A DNA stretch of 64,000 nt from Porphyrobacter sp. IPPAS B-1204 (GCA_003724185.1 RHGM01000002.1:153142-217141); one strand, 5' to 3'; positions 1 through 8,502 are shown, numbered from the stretch's first letter. Notes: a model not told the origin generated them from the letters alone. A program made the numbers and translations.

Positions 1-765
1 AAGACTGATATGTTTCGGCAGGTGTTCCTGTGTGTGTGGAAGAGATGTTCCCGCCCCGGAGCACGAGAGACGGGAGGCAGACGAGCCAGCCTGCTGGTCC
101 GCCCGTCCGGCCCGGCGAACGGGTTAACAGCGGGAACACTTCAAATCTTGCGGGGCCGTTTGGCGAGGCTGGTCGGAGGGCGGATGCTGAATGACCCGCT
201 TGCGCGCCAAGGCGCGCATTACGGCCGGCAATTACCTGCTCTGAAGCAAATTTTTAAGTCTCATCGTGCTAATCGCACGACACGACTGCTGAGCGTAAAG
301 GCACACCGCTCCGCTTGTTGTGAACTATGCCCCTGGCCGCCAGTCTGATCATGCCCCGATGACTGGCGGCCAACTTCTCTCCGAAAATTGTCGGTTGCTG
401 GCGAAACCCGAGCGCAGCCCAATTTCGCAGGCACAACTGGTACGCCGCATTTCAATGCTGAACGAAAGCGGCAGGTTTCCACCCCGAAACGGTCATTTGG
501 CAAGCGCACAGCATCCCCTAAAGCTGATACACAAGGTGAAGCGGCGTCTCTCCGAGACACCAGGATTGGAAAACAGCTCCGGCAGGAGCCGCGGTCCGGC
601 GCTGGGCCGGTCAGCGGAGTAGAGTGGGATTGCCGAGAATACTGCTGGCTGCTCCAGCGGCCACAAGCCTGTTCGGCATCGCCAGAAGCGATCCAGCGCT
701 GCATCCCTTCAAGGTCGCCAGGACGGGTCGTTGCGCGCGGCAGGAGCCCACTTGGGTCATGAACC
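1..765. other. No supported gene; contains a degraded intergenic repeat
   Basis: Open frames exist on both strands but none has a recognisable domain, a good ribosome site or coherent composition. Around 470-505 there is a stretch (GGTTTCCACCCCGAAACGGTC) resembling the 5' half of the dispersed palindromic repeats found later in the window. Nothing else is supported. Confidence 0.5.
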
Positions 766-1074
766 TCAAGACGCGGGGCTCCGGTCGGTGTTCCAGTCCC
801 AGAGCACCACACACTGGCCTCCTGTGAGCCGGGAGGGATAGGCCAGACCATGAGAACCTGACGCATGGAGCTGGTCAGCGACAGCCCAGCTGACAGGTTC
901 ATCGCCGACGCCGGCAATGAGACGCCACTCGTAGGTCAGAGGTTCGTCGCCGATATCTAGCGCCATGCGGCTCGCCGGATCAACAAGGTCGGCAAGCCGC
1001 GCAACTTGCAAACCGTACGGCCGCAGATTTGGCCACTCTGTCCGTGAGCACAATTCGAGCCGCTGTTTCAGCAT
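766..1074 (-). CDS. Half-length RES-domain protein overlapping the RES toxin gene
   Basis: A 102-residue product read from an ATG at 1074. The start codon overlaps the stop of the preceding RES gene (TAATG), so translation is probably coupled. Its sequence aligns by eye with the C-terminal half of that neighbour: both end in a Y-[SP]-S ... VLW-x-WN segment (here GLAYPS and VVLWDWN, there GLVYSS and LVLWRWN). The N-terminal half of the RES fold, which carries the Arg and Tyr of the NAD-binding site, is missing. It is therefore either the remnant of a tandem RES duplication or an accessory half-domain retained for another purpose. I cannot tell which. The family assignment of the alignable half is moderately secure; function is unknown. 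Confidence 0.5.
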   Translation of the reverse strand: MLKQRLELCSRTEWPNLRPYGLQVARLADLVDPASRMALDIGDEPLTYEWRLIAGVGDEPVSWAVADQLHASGSHGLAYPSRLTGGQCVVLWDWNTDRSPAS

Positions 1075-1574
1075 TATCGCCAAGAGTCGCGATTCTTCGG
1101 AAGGAGACCATGCTTGTCTTCGGCAATCACTTGTGCCCCTCCCGTTTCGTTCCAGCGCCACAGGACGAGGTTGCGACCGGCGGCCTGAGTCGAGGAATAG
1201 ACCAATCCGTCAAACTGTGCCGCGATGAGCGTTTCGGCTGCCTCCTGGCTAGGAGACAAGCGTTGCGCATATTGCGGCCCCCACCAAGGCTGAACCATAA
1301 GGTCATCTGCCAGTGTATGCCTTCGCCGCAGATCTTCGTCATCATAATCGCCGATCAGACCGCTTGAGACTTGATAACGCACCAGCGTCACCGGGATGAA
1401 ATCAAGTATCTGTTGATTGGCTTCCTTGACCGCAGTGAGCGGATCGAAAGAGAGATAGAGCGCAGGCCTCCCGCGCACGTTCCAACGGCCACCATTTTTA
1501 GCTGCACCAGCGCCGCTGGTGGGCATGGAGGCCCACTCGGGCGTATGCGCCCGGTAACATATGGCGGGTTCCAC
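1074..1574 (-). CDS. RES-domain toxin (NAD+-degrading family)
   Basis: A 166-residue RES-domain protein, toxin component of a RES/Xre type II toxin-antitoxin pair. Characterised family members (MbcT, ParT) act on NAD+ or by ADP-ribosyl transfer. Visible family features are the N-terminal CYR, then GGRWN at about residues 29-33, ALYLS with a following Glu (TAVKE), and the C-terminal GLVYSS. Length is normal for a complete RES domain. Translation starts at a GTG, 9 nt after the antitoxin stop codon and without a strong ribosome site, which suits coupling to the upstream antitoxin. The next gene down overlaps its stop codon and repeats its C-terminal half. It sits at the end of a block of decaying conjugative-element genes, where addiction modules often persist. 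Confidence 0.85.
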   Translation of the reverse strand: MEPAICYRAHTPEWASMPTSGAGAAKNGGRWNVRGRPALYLSFDPLTAVKEANQQILDFIPVTLVRYQVSSGLIGDYDDEDLRRRHTLADDLMVQPWWGPQYAQRLSPSQEAAETLIAAQFDGLVYSSTQAAGRNLVLWRWNETGGAQVIAEDKHGLLPKNRDSWR

Positions 1575-1583
1575 GACGGCAGA

Positions 1584-1940
1584 TCAGGCGTAAACGCCGT
1601 TGTAGACATTCTCGAGGTGCCCATGCACCCATGCGATGTTGCCATCCTTGACGTGTTCCATCGCGGTCTTCGTTCCCATCGAAACAATGGGTGTGTATTT
1701 GAACCACACCACGGCCCGCTCGAGTGATCCTGCGATTTCGCTAGCATGAGTCAGCAGACGCACCAGCGGCAACAAGGCTTCCCTGCCTTTCTTGCCAAGC
1801 GGCTCGGCCGCTAGCGTGTTGCGGCTCACACCGACCAAATCGGCAAGCTCGGAGACGGGAATATGCAGCTGCTCCGCCAACGCACGCGGATTGATCGAGC
1901 CGCTGCTGGTAACGAACCGGGCCTGAGCTTGGGGTATCAT
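1584..1940 (-). CDS. Xre/MbcA/ParS-type antitoxin (DUF2384)
   Basis: A 118-residue antitoxin preceding the RES toxin. The N-terminal half has a helix-turn-helix-like segment (ALAEQLHIPVSELADLVGVS). The C-terminal half is the toxin-binding DUF2384 region, with W at the conserved site before FKYTPI and the closing GHLENVYNGVYA. I chose the ATG at 1940 rather than the longer open frame because an AAGGAG ribosome site lies about 8 nt upstream. In this family the antitoxin blocks the RES active site and autoregulates the operon. The order antitoxin then toxin, with a 9-nt gap, is canonical. Confidence 0.85.
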   Translation of the reverse strand: MIPQAQARFVTSSGSINPRALAEQLHIPVSELADLVGVSRNTLAAEPLGKKGREALLPLVRLLTHASEIAGSLERAVVWFKYTPIVSMGTKTAMEHVKDGNIAWVHGHLENVYNGVYA

Positions 1941-2022
1941 GACAAGTCTCCTTGGGCTCAAATAGTGCATTAGGTGCACAAAATCCAGTCAATCTCGAAC
2001 GTCTGGCCAACGAAGTGCCGCT

Positions 2023-2334
2023 TCAATGTTCCGAGACCAGCATGATCGTCACGGTGCGAGCCATCATAGACGGGTCGGCGGGGTCCTCGCTTCCGAACTC
2101 AAGGTTGGTGTCGTAGTAGTCGACTTTGAAGACAATGGTCTGCCCCTCGAAGGTCAGTCTGCCAAAGTCCCGCTCGCCCCAGGCGTCTTTGTCGAACCTG
2201 TGTGTCCTGACGGCGGCAATAGGCTGTGCCTGCGTGACCAATCCGGCCTACGTGTCACCGCTGCAGAAGGCATCGAGGCCGCCGCGGGTGAACAGGATCC
2301 GGGCGCAGCGAAGCCGCCTGGCGACATGGGGCGC
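2023..2334 (-). pseudogene. DUF3768 gene, broken by an in-frame TAG and lacking a usable start
   Basis: The C-terminal 70 residues match the DUF3768 signature: WGERDFG, then FKVDYYD, then EDPADPSMMARTVTIML. These small proteins of unknown function travel with alphaproteobacterial plasmids and conjugative elements. The same frame continues upstream through a plausible N-terminal part (ILFTRGGLDAF), but a TAG at 2248-2250 interrupts it and no in-frame start follows the DUF7007 stop. A short product could still begin at the TTG at 2241. The TAG could derive from CAG by one C-to-T change. I call it a pseudogene; a suppressed amber codon is the alternative. Confidence 0.6.
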
Positions 2335-2973
2335 TCACAGCACGACTTCCTTGGTGGCGGGCGCATCGGCCTCAATACGCACAGCTCCGATCTCGTCGAA
2401 GCCGTTGACCGGACGGCTGCTGTCGTAATTTACCCTTTCGATGAGCCCGTGGATGGGATCGCCCTGAAAGATGGCATGGCCCATCGCATCGGCCCGGACG
2501 ACGCGCCGTGCGACCACGCCGACCTTGCCTTCGGGCACCCAGCCTGCCCAATCGCCGGATGCGCTGACCACGACGTAGTTCCCGATCTGTGCTCTGACAG
2601 CCTGTCGCCGGCGCAGGACATCGCTGTCCTTTGGTTCGACGGGCTCACCGGTATACGCGGAGTAGCGGTCAGGGTGCCACGCCTTCACGCTCGCGCGGGC
2701 GTTGTCGACGAGCAAATCAAAGCCCTTCGTGGGTAGCGCCATGAATTCGTCATCGAAAGCAAGCACAACCAGCGCCCAGTCGACGTCTTCTTCGTAAGAC
2801 GGGCCATCGAGCCTCAGCGCTTTCGGCATAGCGCTCTGACGCTGATCGGACAGAAGCATGCCGCCATGGCCGGAAGTCTGGATTTCCCAGACACCGGGAA
2901 GGATCTGTGTCGCGGTCTGGGGGGCTCCCCACATGCTGTCGCGGGGTTGTTCGCAGGGAAGAAATCGGGGCAT
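2335..2973 (-). CDS. DUF7007-type conjugative-element protein
   Basis: A 212-residue protein of unknown function. It has the hallmarks I associate with DUF7007: an N-terminal WG-x-PQTATQI, then TSGHGGMLLS, then a run reading YEEDVDWALVVLAF. Members occur next to DUF3768, DUF1173, ParB and Toprim proteins on alphaproteobacterial plasmids and integrative elements, which is the neighbourhood here. The ATG at 2973 has a strong AAGGAG ribosome site 7-8 nt upstream. The reading frame is intact, unlike its neighbours on either side. No signal peptide or membrane segment is seen. Confidence 0.65.
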   Translation of the reverse strand: MPRFLPCEQPRDSMWGAPQTATQILPGVWEIQTSGHGGMLLSDQRQSAMPKALRLDGPSYEEDVDWALVVLAFDDEFMALPTKGFDLLVDNARASVKAWHPDRYSAYTGEPVEPKDSDVLRRRQAVRAQIGNYVVVSASGDWAGWVPEGKVGVVARRVVRADAMGHAIFQGDPIHGLIERVNYDSSRPVNGFDEIGAVRIEADAPATKEVVL

Positions 2974-3019
2974 TGGTCATCTCCTTATTGGATCTGACCC
3001 ATCCCCTCCCCCTCCCATT

Positions 3020-4317
3020 TCAGCCGATCCCAAGGTTTGCCTTGAGGATGGCTGCCGTCCCGTGGGAATCGATCGTGGTTGCGCGCGCCGCGATAACCCG
3101 GCCCGCTTTGCTGAGGCCTTCCAGCTGGTGCCGCTTGGCGGCAAGATAGTCAGGATCCTCGCGGGCCATGACCTCGAGCGCTGCCTCGATCAATTCTCCG
3201 GTGGTGTTGTCGCGAATGTCGAGAATGAAATCCGGTCGCACCGTGCCTGCGGCTGTAGGGAGATCAAAAAGCGGACGCTTGAAGCCGAGGGCAATCCCGC
3301 GGCGGCGCAGGTGATATTGGAGATCGAGGAGCTCGCAGGCGACCTTGCGCTCATAGACATTGTGAACCGGGATGAAGTTCGCAGTGCGGGCCAGTGGCTA
3401 TGCGAAGCCGCGGAGCGCAGCATAGCCATCGCGCGGGTTGTGCTCGCCGACGACGACCCGCACCAGATAGGGTGGCCCGATCAGCGATCCTGAATACTGG
3501 ACGCGGGTCTTGAGGTCGAGCTCCCTGCCCTTCCCCAGGAACAGCGTCGTTCCTGAAATGTCGTTGGCATAGAGCGCCAGGAAGGCCTGCGGCGCGAGGC
3601 CTACGGGCCATGTTTTCGCGGCCTTGCGCAGGCGGGCGAACACGGTCTTGCGCTCAAAGGGATCGATGTGCGTATAGAAGTGCGCAGCCAGCGGGATGCG
3701 AGGGGCGATCTCGAGCCGGACTGCCGCCTGTCGCAGGCGCGCAAATTCCGAGGTCATCGTGCACTTGCGCCCCGCATGGAGCGGGAGTGGCTCGACCTCG
3801 TTCACCCTGGCCATCTCCATCAACAGCCAGAGAAGACGCGCAAGGCGGGGTATGGCGACACCGCGGGTGCGATCATCGGGCTCGCTGTCGGGGGCGCTTC
3901 GGCCAGCTTCTCGGGCGCGAGACGGTGAGCGATGAACAGACCGTCGGGCTGGTTGATGACCGGTGCATCGGCAGATCACTTCTCGCGGACGCGCTGCGGC
4001 GCCTGTTCGCGGAAGAACGGACACTCGGGCAAGTGCTCGGGCCGTCTTTGCCGCCTGCTGGTCAAGCGGCGCAGGTAGTAGGTTTCCGCTTCCGAAAGGT
4101 AGGCTGGCGACATGAGCGACGGCGGTTCGTTATCGCCCGCGCAATCGCAGGCGATCCACTGTTCATGGGTTCGCGCCTTGACCACCATCGTGACACTGGC
4201 GCGGTGGTCGGCCTCGCTCCCCTCCCCTTCGTACCAGCGAACCAGTGCATTGCGCACGACCTCGGGTACGGGCGTTCGCTGAGAGAGGCCTCTCGAATGG
4301 CGCGGTACGAGCCACAT
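3020..4317 (-). pseudogene. DUF1173-like gene with multiple disruptions
   Basis: Three consecutive open pieces read as one protein of about 430 residues. The first (4317-3976) has a three-cysteine cluster (CDC ... ECPFF) near its N-terminus, as described for DUF1173. The middle piece runs to GYAALRGFA. The last resumes at ARTANFIPVHNVYERK and ends with RPDFILDI and EVMAREDPDYLAAKR. The first piece stops at a TGA (3976-3978) and the frame then shifts before the second. The second and third are in the same frame, separated only by a TAG at 3398-3400. Both stops could arise by C-to-T change from CGA and CAG. Family assignment is tentative; the gene is clearly not intact. Confidence 0.55.
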
Positions 4318-4393
4318 GGCGCTGAAACTACAGCAATAGCGATTGACCGTCTATATTGTTCTATACATGTTCCAAAGGAGGGAGATTGCCGTT

Positions 4394-4889
4394 ATGAAGC
4401 AGTCATGGGCCATCGGCCGGTTTGACCTTGATCTTACCTTGCGCGATGCGAGCCTCGAACCGGCCAACGCACCGCATGCTGGCGGCCGCCGCGATCAGCA
4501 CCGAGGTCGAGGATGCATACTATGCGGCCGTAGAACTGCGCGAGGCCGTTCAGTGGGTGCATGAGGGCGAGCCAGGTGCGAAGCTCAAGCTGTCGATGAT
4601 CCTCGGCAATCAGTGCGACGACTACCAGCGGTGCCTCTGTTTCATCCTGGAAGGGCGCGGTGTCGTCCAGATGCTCGATGATCTGATGTGGCTGGAAGAC
4701 CTGCTTGAGGCGCGAGGGCGCGTGGCTGGCAAGCTCATGAATCGTCGTGCGTCGATAATGCCACAGGTGCGGCCCTATGTCGCTACGGAGCCCGATGGCC
4801 CGCTGGTCGCTGTAACCCGGGAGTTCCAGCAGGGGCCCTCCTGGTATCTCGATCCTGAACTCAGCGACTCCCCTAAGCGACCGCTATAG
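4394..4889 (+). pseudogene. Hypothetical gene, probably frameshifted near its start
   Basis: A well-placed ATG at 4394 follows an AAAGGAGGGAG ribosome site and starts MKQSWAIGRFDLDLTLRDAS, but that frame soon loses protein-like character. The next frame, open from an ATG at 4476 to 4889, reads a coherent acidic protein with AISTEVEDAYYAAVELREAV and ILGNQCDDYQRC. I infer a single-base frameshift between about 4450 and 4480. Alternatively the 137-residue ORF from 4476 is a gene on its own without a good ribosome site. No family is recognised. It runs opposite to the surrounding element genes and converges on parE. Confidence 0.4.
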
Positions 4890-5174
4890 GTGCCGCTCAA
4901 AATCCATGCTTTGATGCAATACGCGAACAATCAGAATGCCGTCCGGCGCGGAAATGTAGAATATCACATGAGCGCCCTGCCTGATCCGGCGCAAGTGCGG
5001 CACAACCGGTTCTGCGCTTTGCCCAAGATGCGGATTATCGAGCAGGGACGCAAAACAGGCTTTCAACTGACCCAGATATTTGCGCGCCTGGTCCCGACCG
5101 AACTCGGTGGTCGTATATTGCGAGATCAGGACGAGATCGTTGTCAGCTTTCCGGCTGATCCGCAGCTCACGCAT
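4884..5174 (-). CDS. parE: ParE-family toxin
   Basis: A 96-residue RelE/ParE-fold toxin. It begins MRELRISRKADNDLVLISQYT, with FGRDQARKYL and the central HLGQSAEPVVPHLRRI, then a hydrophobic strand HVIFYIS and the ending RVLHQSMDFERHL, all typical of ParE. Such toxins inhibit DNA gyrase. I chose the ATG at 5174, which overlaps the end of parD by 8 nt, over the much longer open frame because homologous sequence starts here. It is paired with the ParD antitoxin just upstream. It is the second addiction module within the decaying element. Confidence 0.88.
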   Translation of the reverse strand: MRELRISRKADNDLVLISQYTTTEFGRDQARKYLGQLKACFASLLDNPHLGQSAEPVVPHLRRIRQGAHVIFYISAPDGILIVRVLHQSMDFERHL

Positions 5175-5421
5175 TCGCGCTTCGCGCGCGCTCTTCGCCC
5201 TCGGCCCAGATATCGTCGAGTGACCGCTCGCTAAGGCCACTGTCGATCCCTTCGCTGATCGCCTTGCGCAGGTCGGAGAGCTTGCCCTGCTCTTCCTGGT
5301 CGCGGCGCACGAGATCGCGGATGTATTCACTGTCGTTGGTGAAGGCTCCCCGGGCAATCTGAGTCTTGATCCAGGAGTCCTGTTTATCGCTCAGTGTGAT
5401 GGTTTTGCGGACGGTCGCCAT
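5167..5421 (-). CDS. parD: ParD-family antitoxin
   Basis: An 84-residue ribbon-helix-helix antitoxin. The N-terminus MATVRKTITLSDKQDSWIK supplies the DNA-binding strand and helix, followed by GAFTNDSEYIRDLVRRD, the core ParD signature. The acidic C-terminal tail (ERSLDDIWAEGEERA) wraps the toxin in known ParDE complexes. It overlaps parE by 8 nt, so the two are co-translated. Autoregulation of the pair by ParD is expected for the family. Confidence 0.9.
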   Translation of the reverse strand: MATVRKTITLSDKQDSWIKTQIARGAFTNDSEYIRDLVRRDQEEQGKLSDLRKAISEGIDSGLSERSLDDIWAEGEERARSANA

Positions 5422-5520
5422 AGTTCGCTCCTTGGCCCTGAGGTTATCATACTATTGGTGCAGTGCGCAACGGGCCAGCCAGACATGGGTCTTCAGGATG
5501 GACGGGGGCGTGATCGGAAC

Positions 5521-5982
5521 TCATGGGGCAAGCTGAGCGCGGCCAGCAGCCGCGGGACAGCGTGTCCTCACAAAGCCACTATCGTCCCATCTCGCATCGT
5601 AGATGGCGGCCTCGCTTTCGAGTTGATGGCACGACAGATCGCGGCCTCGTGCCTCGACAAGAGCAAGTGTTCGACCGAAACGGTCATAGCCGACCCGCCG
5701 GATCACCATCGTTGTCGCGATGGCCGCGCGCAAATTGCGGGTGCTCGCCTCAGGGTCGCCGGGCGCGCAGTTGCGGCCCGCACGGCACTGACCCCGTTTT
5801 TCAGGCGCATCAATGGCGAGCAGGCGGATGCGTTCATCTCCGCAGCGCAGAGTGTCGCCGTCAACCACGCGGCATTGCGTGATCGTTTCTGCCGGCGGAA
5901 GTTCTGGCGCTGCCAAGCATCCCCCACCCGATCCCGCAAGGATCAGCACAGGCAGGATAGAAAATCGACGATGGCTTGTCAT
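5521..5982 (-). CDS. Exported thermonuclease-like protein (SNase family)
   Basis: A 153-residue staphylococcal-nuclease-fold protein. An N-terminal hydrophobic segment (ILPVLILAGSGGGCLA) acts as a signal peptide and may be a lipobox. The catalytic module is seen at VVDGDTLRCG and RIRLLAIDAPE, then Arg in YDRFGRTLALV; these carry the Ca2+-binding Asp and catalytic Arg of the family. Similar nucleases are common cargo of alphaproteobacterial plasmids and conjugative elements. Its ATG overlaps the stop of the preceding 73-residue gene (TAATG), so the two are translationally coupled. The extreme C-terminus is longer and more basic than needed for the fold. Confidence 0.8.
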   Translation of the reverse strand: MTSHRRFSILPVLILAGSGGGCLAAPELPPAETITQCRVVDGDTLRCGDERIRLLAIDAPEKRGQCRAGRNCAPGDPEASTRNLRAAIATTMVIRRVGYDRFGRTLALVEARGRDLSCHQLESEAAIYDARWDDSGFVRTRCPAAAGRAQLAP

Positions 5983-6203
5983 TATGCGCGCAGTTCCACT
6001 TCGATGTGCGCGCCGCCTGGCCCCTCATCGGTCACATGGAATGGCTTCAGCGGATCGCCCGTGCGGATGACCGCGACCGGGCGGCGCTTGTGCTCAAAGA
6101 GGCGCGAGGCGACGCGGCTCGCATTTTCCCGGCTACACAGCTCGAGCCGTCGCGGGCTTAGTTGCGTTTCTCCAAACATAAGGCAACTCATGGCAGGTGT
6201 CAT
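5982..6203 (-). CDS. Small hypothetical protein
   Basis: A 73-residue protein with no recognised family. It is coupled on both sides: its ATG overlaps the TGA of the DUF6927 gene (ATGA) and its TAA overlaps the start of the nuclease gene (TAATG). That tight packing supports a real gene. The product is mixed-charge, without a signal peptide or membrane segment, and ends GGAHIEVELRA. Confidence 0.5.
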   Translation of the reverse strand: MTPAMSCLMFGETQLSPRRLELCSRENASRVASRLFEHKRRPVAVIRTGDPLKPFHVTDEGPGGAHIEVELRA

Positions 6204-6832
6204 CCGAACTGGGTCTTTTGGACGCGTGTTTGCGGCACGATCGTGAAATTCATACGGGCAAGATTGCCGATGCGGTAGCAGGGAAGCCCGTCGGCGGTGA
6301 GAGCGAGCCTGGTCTTGCGGCCTTGGTTGCGGATGAAGAACTCATCGCCTTCATAGCCATCGGTGAAGCGTATCTTGGACGGCAGTCGGATCTGCATTCC
6401 GTCCTCGAGCTTGCGCGATCCTCGCAGGAGATTGCGGATGCAGCGGCGGCGCCAGACCAGCCCCGCATGATTGTCGGTCGGGTCCAGCAGCCGGAGGATG
6501 CGCTCGGGGCATTCACACTCGAACGGCCCGGCAGTTTCATCGAGGTCCTTGTAGGCAAACACGTAGCCGTCACTGGCATGCGGATTCCAGCGCACGAGCA
6601 CGACGGCCGCGAACACCGGCCCGGTCCTGCCGTTTTCAACGGGCTCGATGGCCGCATACCAGACCTTGTTGCGCAGACAGGAGGAGGCGATCACACGCAG
6701 TCCTCGGGTAGAAGTCCCGTCAGGCAGCGGGTCATGCGGCCTTGCCTCTATCCTCTTGCCCTCAGGGTCATAGGGGTGTTCGAAAGTGAACTGCGCATCG
6801 AGATACTCCTTGGGTGTCTTGTAGGGGTGCAT
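6200..6832 (-). CDS. DUF6927-type protein, N-terminus lost at a deletion junction
   Basis: A 210-residue protein of unknown function from conjugative elements. Recognisable features are YKTPKEYLDAQFTFEHP near the start, VWYAAIEPVENG, the central VLVRWNPHASDGYVFAYKDLDET, and CPERILRLLDPT. Relatives usually begin a dozen residues earlier; here the sequence immediately upstream belongs to a parB fragment in another frame. The ATG at 6832 is the first in-frame start near the conserved region but lacks a clear ribosome site, so expression is uncertain. The stop overlaps the next ATG. I infer that a deletion fused the front of parB to the body of this gene. Confidence 0.6.
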   Translation of the reverse strand: MHPYKTPKEYLDAQFTFEHPYDPEGKRIEARPHDPLPDGTSTRGLRVIASSCLRNKVWYAAIEPVENGRTGPVFAAVVLVRWNPHASDGYVFAYKDLDETAGPFECECPERILRLLDPTDNHAGLVWRRRCIRNLLRGSRKLEDGMQIRLPSKIRFTDGYEGDEFFIRNQGRKTRLALTADGLPCYRIGNLARMNFTIVPQTRVQKTQFG

Positions 6833-7044
6833 CGCTGGCGAGCAGCTGAAGAGCCTCGAGGCGCCGACCACCGGCAAAGACAGCATAGTGCCCGCGCGGC
6901 TTCTTGAGCGCGGTGACCAGCAGGTTCTGGAGGAGGCGCCGCGATGTCGCTTGCGAGCTGGGCAATGTTGGTGCGGCCGGCCTTGCGGACATTGCTGTCC
7001 GAAAGCCGGAGCCGCGAGAGGAGGATCATCTGCTCCATCGTCAT
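6833..7044 (-). pseudogene. 5' fragment of a ParB-like gene, frameshifted
   Basis: Starting at an ATG at 7038 with an AGGAG site, the translation reads MILLSRLRLSDSNVRKAG, then IAQLASDIA. After a small frameshift it resumes as LLQNLLVTALKKPRGHYAVF and then AGGRRLEALQLLA. This is the ParB N-terminal nuclease-like domain: the DNVR-type start, the LL-x-x-LxV turn and the AGGRRL box. The rest of the protein is gone and the sequence runs into the DUF6927 gene. It is distinct from the full-length parB of the replicon at 20.8-21.8 kb. Confidence 0.7.
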
Positions 7045-7434
7045 TCTCCTGGATTGGGTCCGGCGAACAAACCCCCCGGACCCCCTCCCCCAAACCCCAC
7101 TCCCCTTTCTTCTTCAGGAGGTCAGAGACTGCAGCTGAGCAGCCGAGAGAATTACGGGGTCCCTCCTCCGCCCTTTTCCAAAGATCGATGGTGCCGCTAC
7201 TGTGTCCGAAACTTTTACGCTCCGTTCGGACAGAGGGCGTTCAGCACTCAGCGAACGCGGCTTCAGAGGCTGTCTGAGTGTTCTCACCACAGGCCTAGGA
7301 GATGCAAATATCTGTGGTGGGTCGGCAGCCAGCGCTAGGCTGCGAAAGGCGGTTTTGCCCCGCTTCTGGAAAATTCCTGCCGTTCAGGAAGCGACCCCGT
7401 TGCGGTCAAGAACTCTCTCGGCCATTCTTTCGAG
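7045..7434. other. Intergenic stretch with a dispersed repeat
   Basis: No gene is supported. At 7383-7408 lies TTCAGGAAGCGACCCCGTTG followed by CGGTCA, a copy of the 3' half of the dispersed intergenic repeat seen again near 55.75, 61.46 and 63.49 kb. A CCCTCCCC-rich tract at about 7080-7110 resembles spacer DNA in front of other genes of this element. Confidence 0.5.
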
Positions 7435-7716
7435 ATGAAATGCCGCACGCACCCAATTGTGAACAAACTCTCTTTTCTGCCATCGGCAACACAGAGGGGA
7501 TGGAAGAGACCGTTTTTGGCACTGCTGTCTTTGCCCATCATCGGCCTAGGCGCGGCAGTGAGTTTGGGGAGCCTTGGCGTGGATGGTGCAGTTTCACCCA
7601 TCATTCTTCTGCTCTTGGGACTGATTACCGCTGCCTTCGGTTTGCTTGGACTCGGCGTCTCGATGTTTGGCTGCAGCGCATGCGTGGCCAAGCTGTTTGG
7701 TCGTTGGACGATTTAA
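7435..7716 (+). CDS. Small predicted membrane protein
   Basis: A 93-residue ORF with two hydrophobic stretches, at about residues 27-48 and 52-78, separated by a short polar turn. The second contains LLLLGLITAAFGLLGLG. The N-terminus is basic, and Cys residues occur near the C-terminal end (GCSACVAKLF). No family is recognised. It is on the plus strand between blocks of minus-strand element genes. The strongly membrane-like composition favours a real gene; the start is uncertain. Confidence 0.45.
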   Translation: MKCRTHPIVNKLSFLPSATQRGWKRPFLALLSLPIIGLGAAVSLGSLGVDGAVSPIILLLLGLITAAFGLLGLGVSMFGCSACVAKLFGRWTI

Positions 7717-7853
7717 TCCACCGTGATTCTCGGCGGTCAACTGTGTTCCAGAAGCTCTTCGCCCAAGTCCGGAATCCACCCAGTTGCTGCCGATTTCGAT
7801 GGATCGGAGCATCACCAAAACCGGTCAGTCTGCTATCGCTGCCAAAGCTGCTG

Positions 7854-8267
7854 CTATCCAGCGGTTGACTTGCGCGGCCTTCCGCCCTTTCGACCGTTTG
7901 CGCGCGCTGCGGCAACCTTGGCGGGCGTGCGGGCTCTACCTCCCTGTGCACCGAGGTGTTTGGCCATCCACTTTTCCGAGCCGAACACACCTTGGATGAG
8001 TGCGGGAACATACAAATCCGCATTGAGCTGCGGCCAATGCAGTCCAAGGCCCGCAGGGCTAACCTCGATGTCTGCCAGCTTGTCAGCGGGGGCGTCAGCG
8101 AGCCCCTCGGCAAGAGCCGCGGGGAATGTCAGCTCGATACCCGCGTGAAGCGCTACCACCACCCTGCCGCGACGCCGGTCATAGCGAGCGGAGACGGCAT
8201 GCCCTGCGGCACGGCTTTCAGCCATACGTGCTTCGGCTTCTTCGAGTTGCTGTTCAGTAACTGCCAT
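7854..8267 (-). CDS. DUF2442 protein, predicted antitoxin partner
   Basis: A 137-residue DUF2442 protein. It has the VVALHAGIELTFPAALAEGLADA segment split around DKLADIEVSPAGLGLHWPQL, then DLYVPALIQGVFG, the standard family layout. The C-terminus is Ala/Gly/Arg-rich and very basic (ARANGRKGGRPRK), a likely nucleic-acid-binding tail. It overlaps the upstream DUF4160 gene by 14 nt. DUF4160/DUF2442 pairs are predicted toxin-antitoxin modules; that role is inference. I chose the ATG at 8267 over 8288 because family similarity begins there. Confidence 0.75.
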   Translation of the reverse strand: MAVTEQQLEEAEARMAESRAAGHAVSARYDRRRGRVVVALHAGIELTFPAALAEGLADAPADKLADIEVSPAGLGLHWPQLNADLYVPALIQGVFGSEKWMAKHLGAQGGRARTPAKVAAARANGRKGGRPRKSTAG

Positions 8268-8502
8268 GTGCTTTGCTCCATTCTTCACACAGCGCTGGAA
8301 TGGCGCCCATTAACGCTTCAGCGATCTCGTTGGCCTCTCGTAGCCTGAAGCCAAAACTTTCGCGCAGTTCCGGCGGTCCTTCAGGGCAATTCAGGATGAA
8401 TACCGCCTCACCGTTGGGACCTATTACATGAACATGCGCCGGGCGGTGATCGTTGGGCCAAATCACGACCCTCAGGCCACCGATACGATATACTACAGGC
8501 AT
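8254..8502 (-). CDS. DUF4160 protein, predicted toxin partner
   Basis: An 82-residue DUF4160 protein. Diagnostic features are the start MPVVYRIGGLRVVIWPNDHRPAHVHV and the following GEAVFILNC. It is short and soluble, and overlaps the DUF2442 gene downstream, the usual arrangement of this predicted toxin-antitoxin pair. The activity is not established. The longer open frame to 8697 is rejected because the upstream part overlaps the methyltransferase gene and has no homologous character. Confidence 0.8.
   Translation of the reverse strand: MPVVYRIGGLRVVIWPNDHRPAHVHVIGPNGEAVFILNCPEGPPELRESFGFRLREANEIAEALMGAIPALCEEWSKAHGSY

Noticed and set aside
261..917. A 218-codon minus-strand frame near the left end
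   Set aside because: No family, no ribosome site, Ser/Arg/Pro-rich composition typical of a shadow frame, and it overlaps the half-RES gene in another frame.
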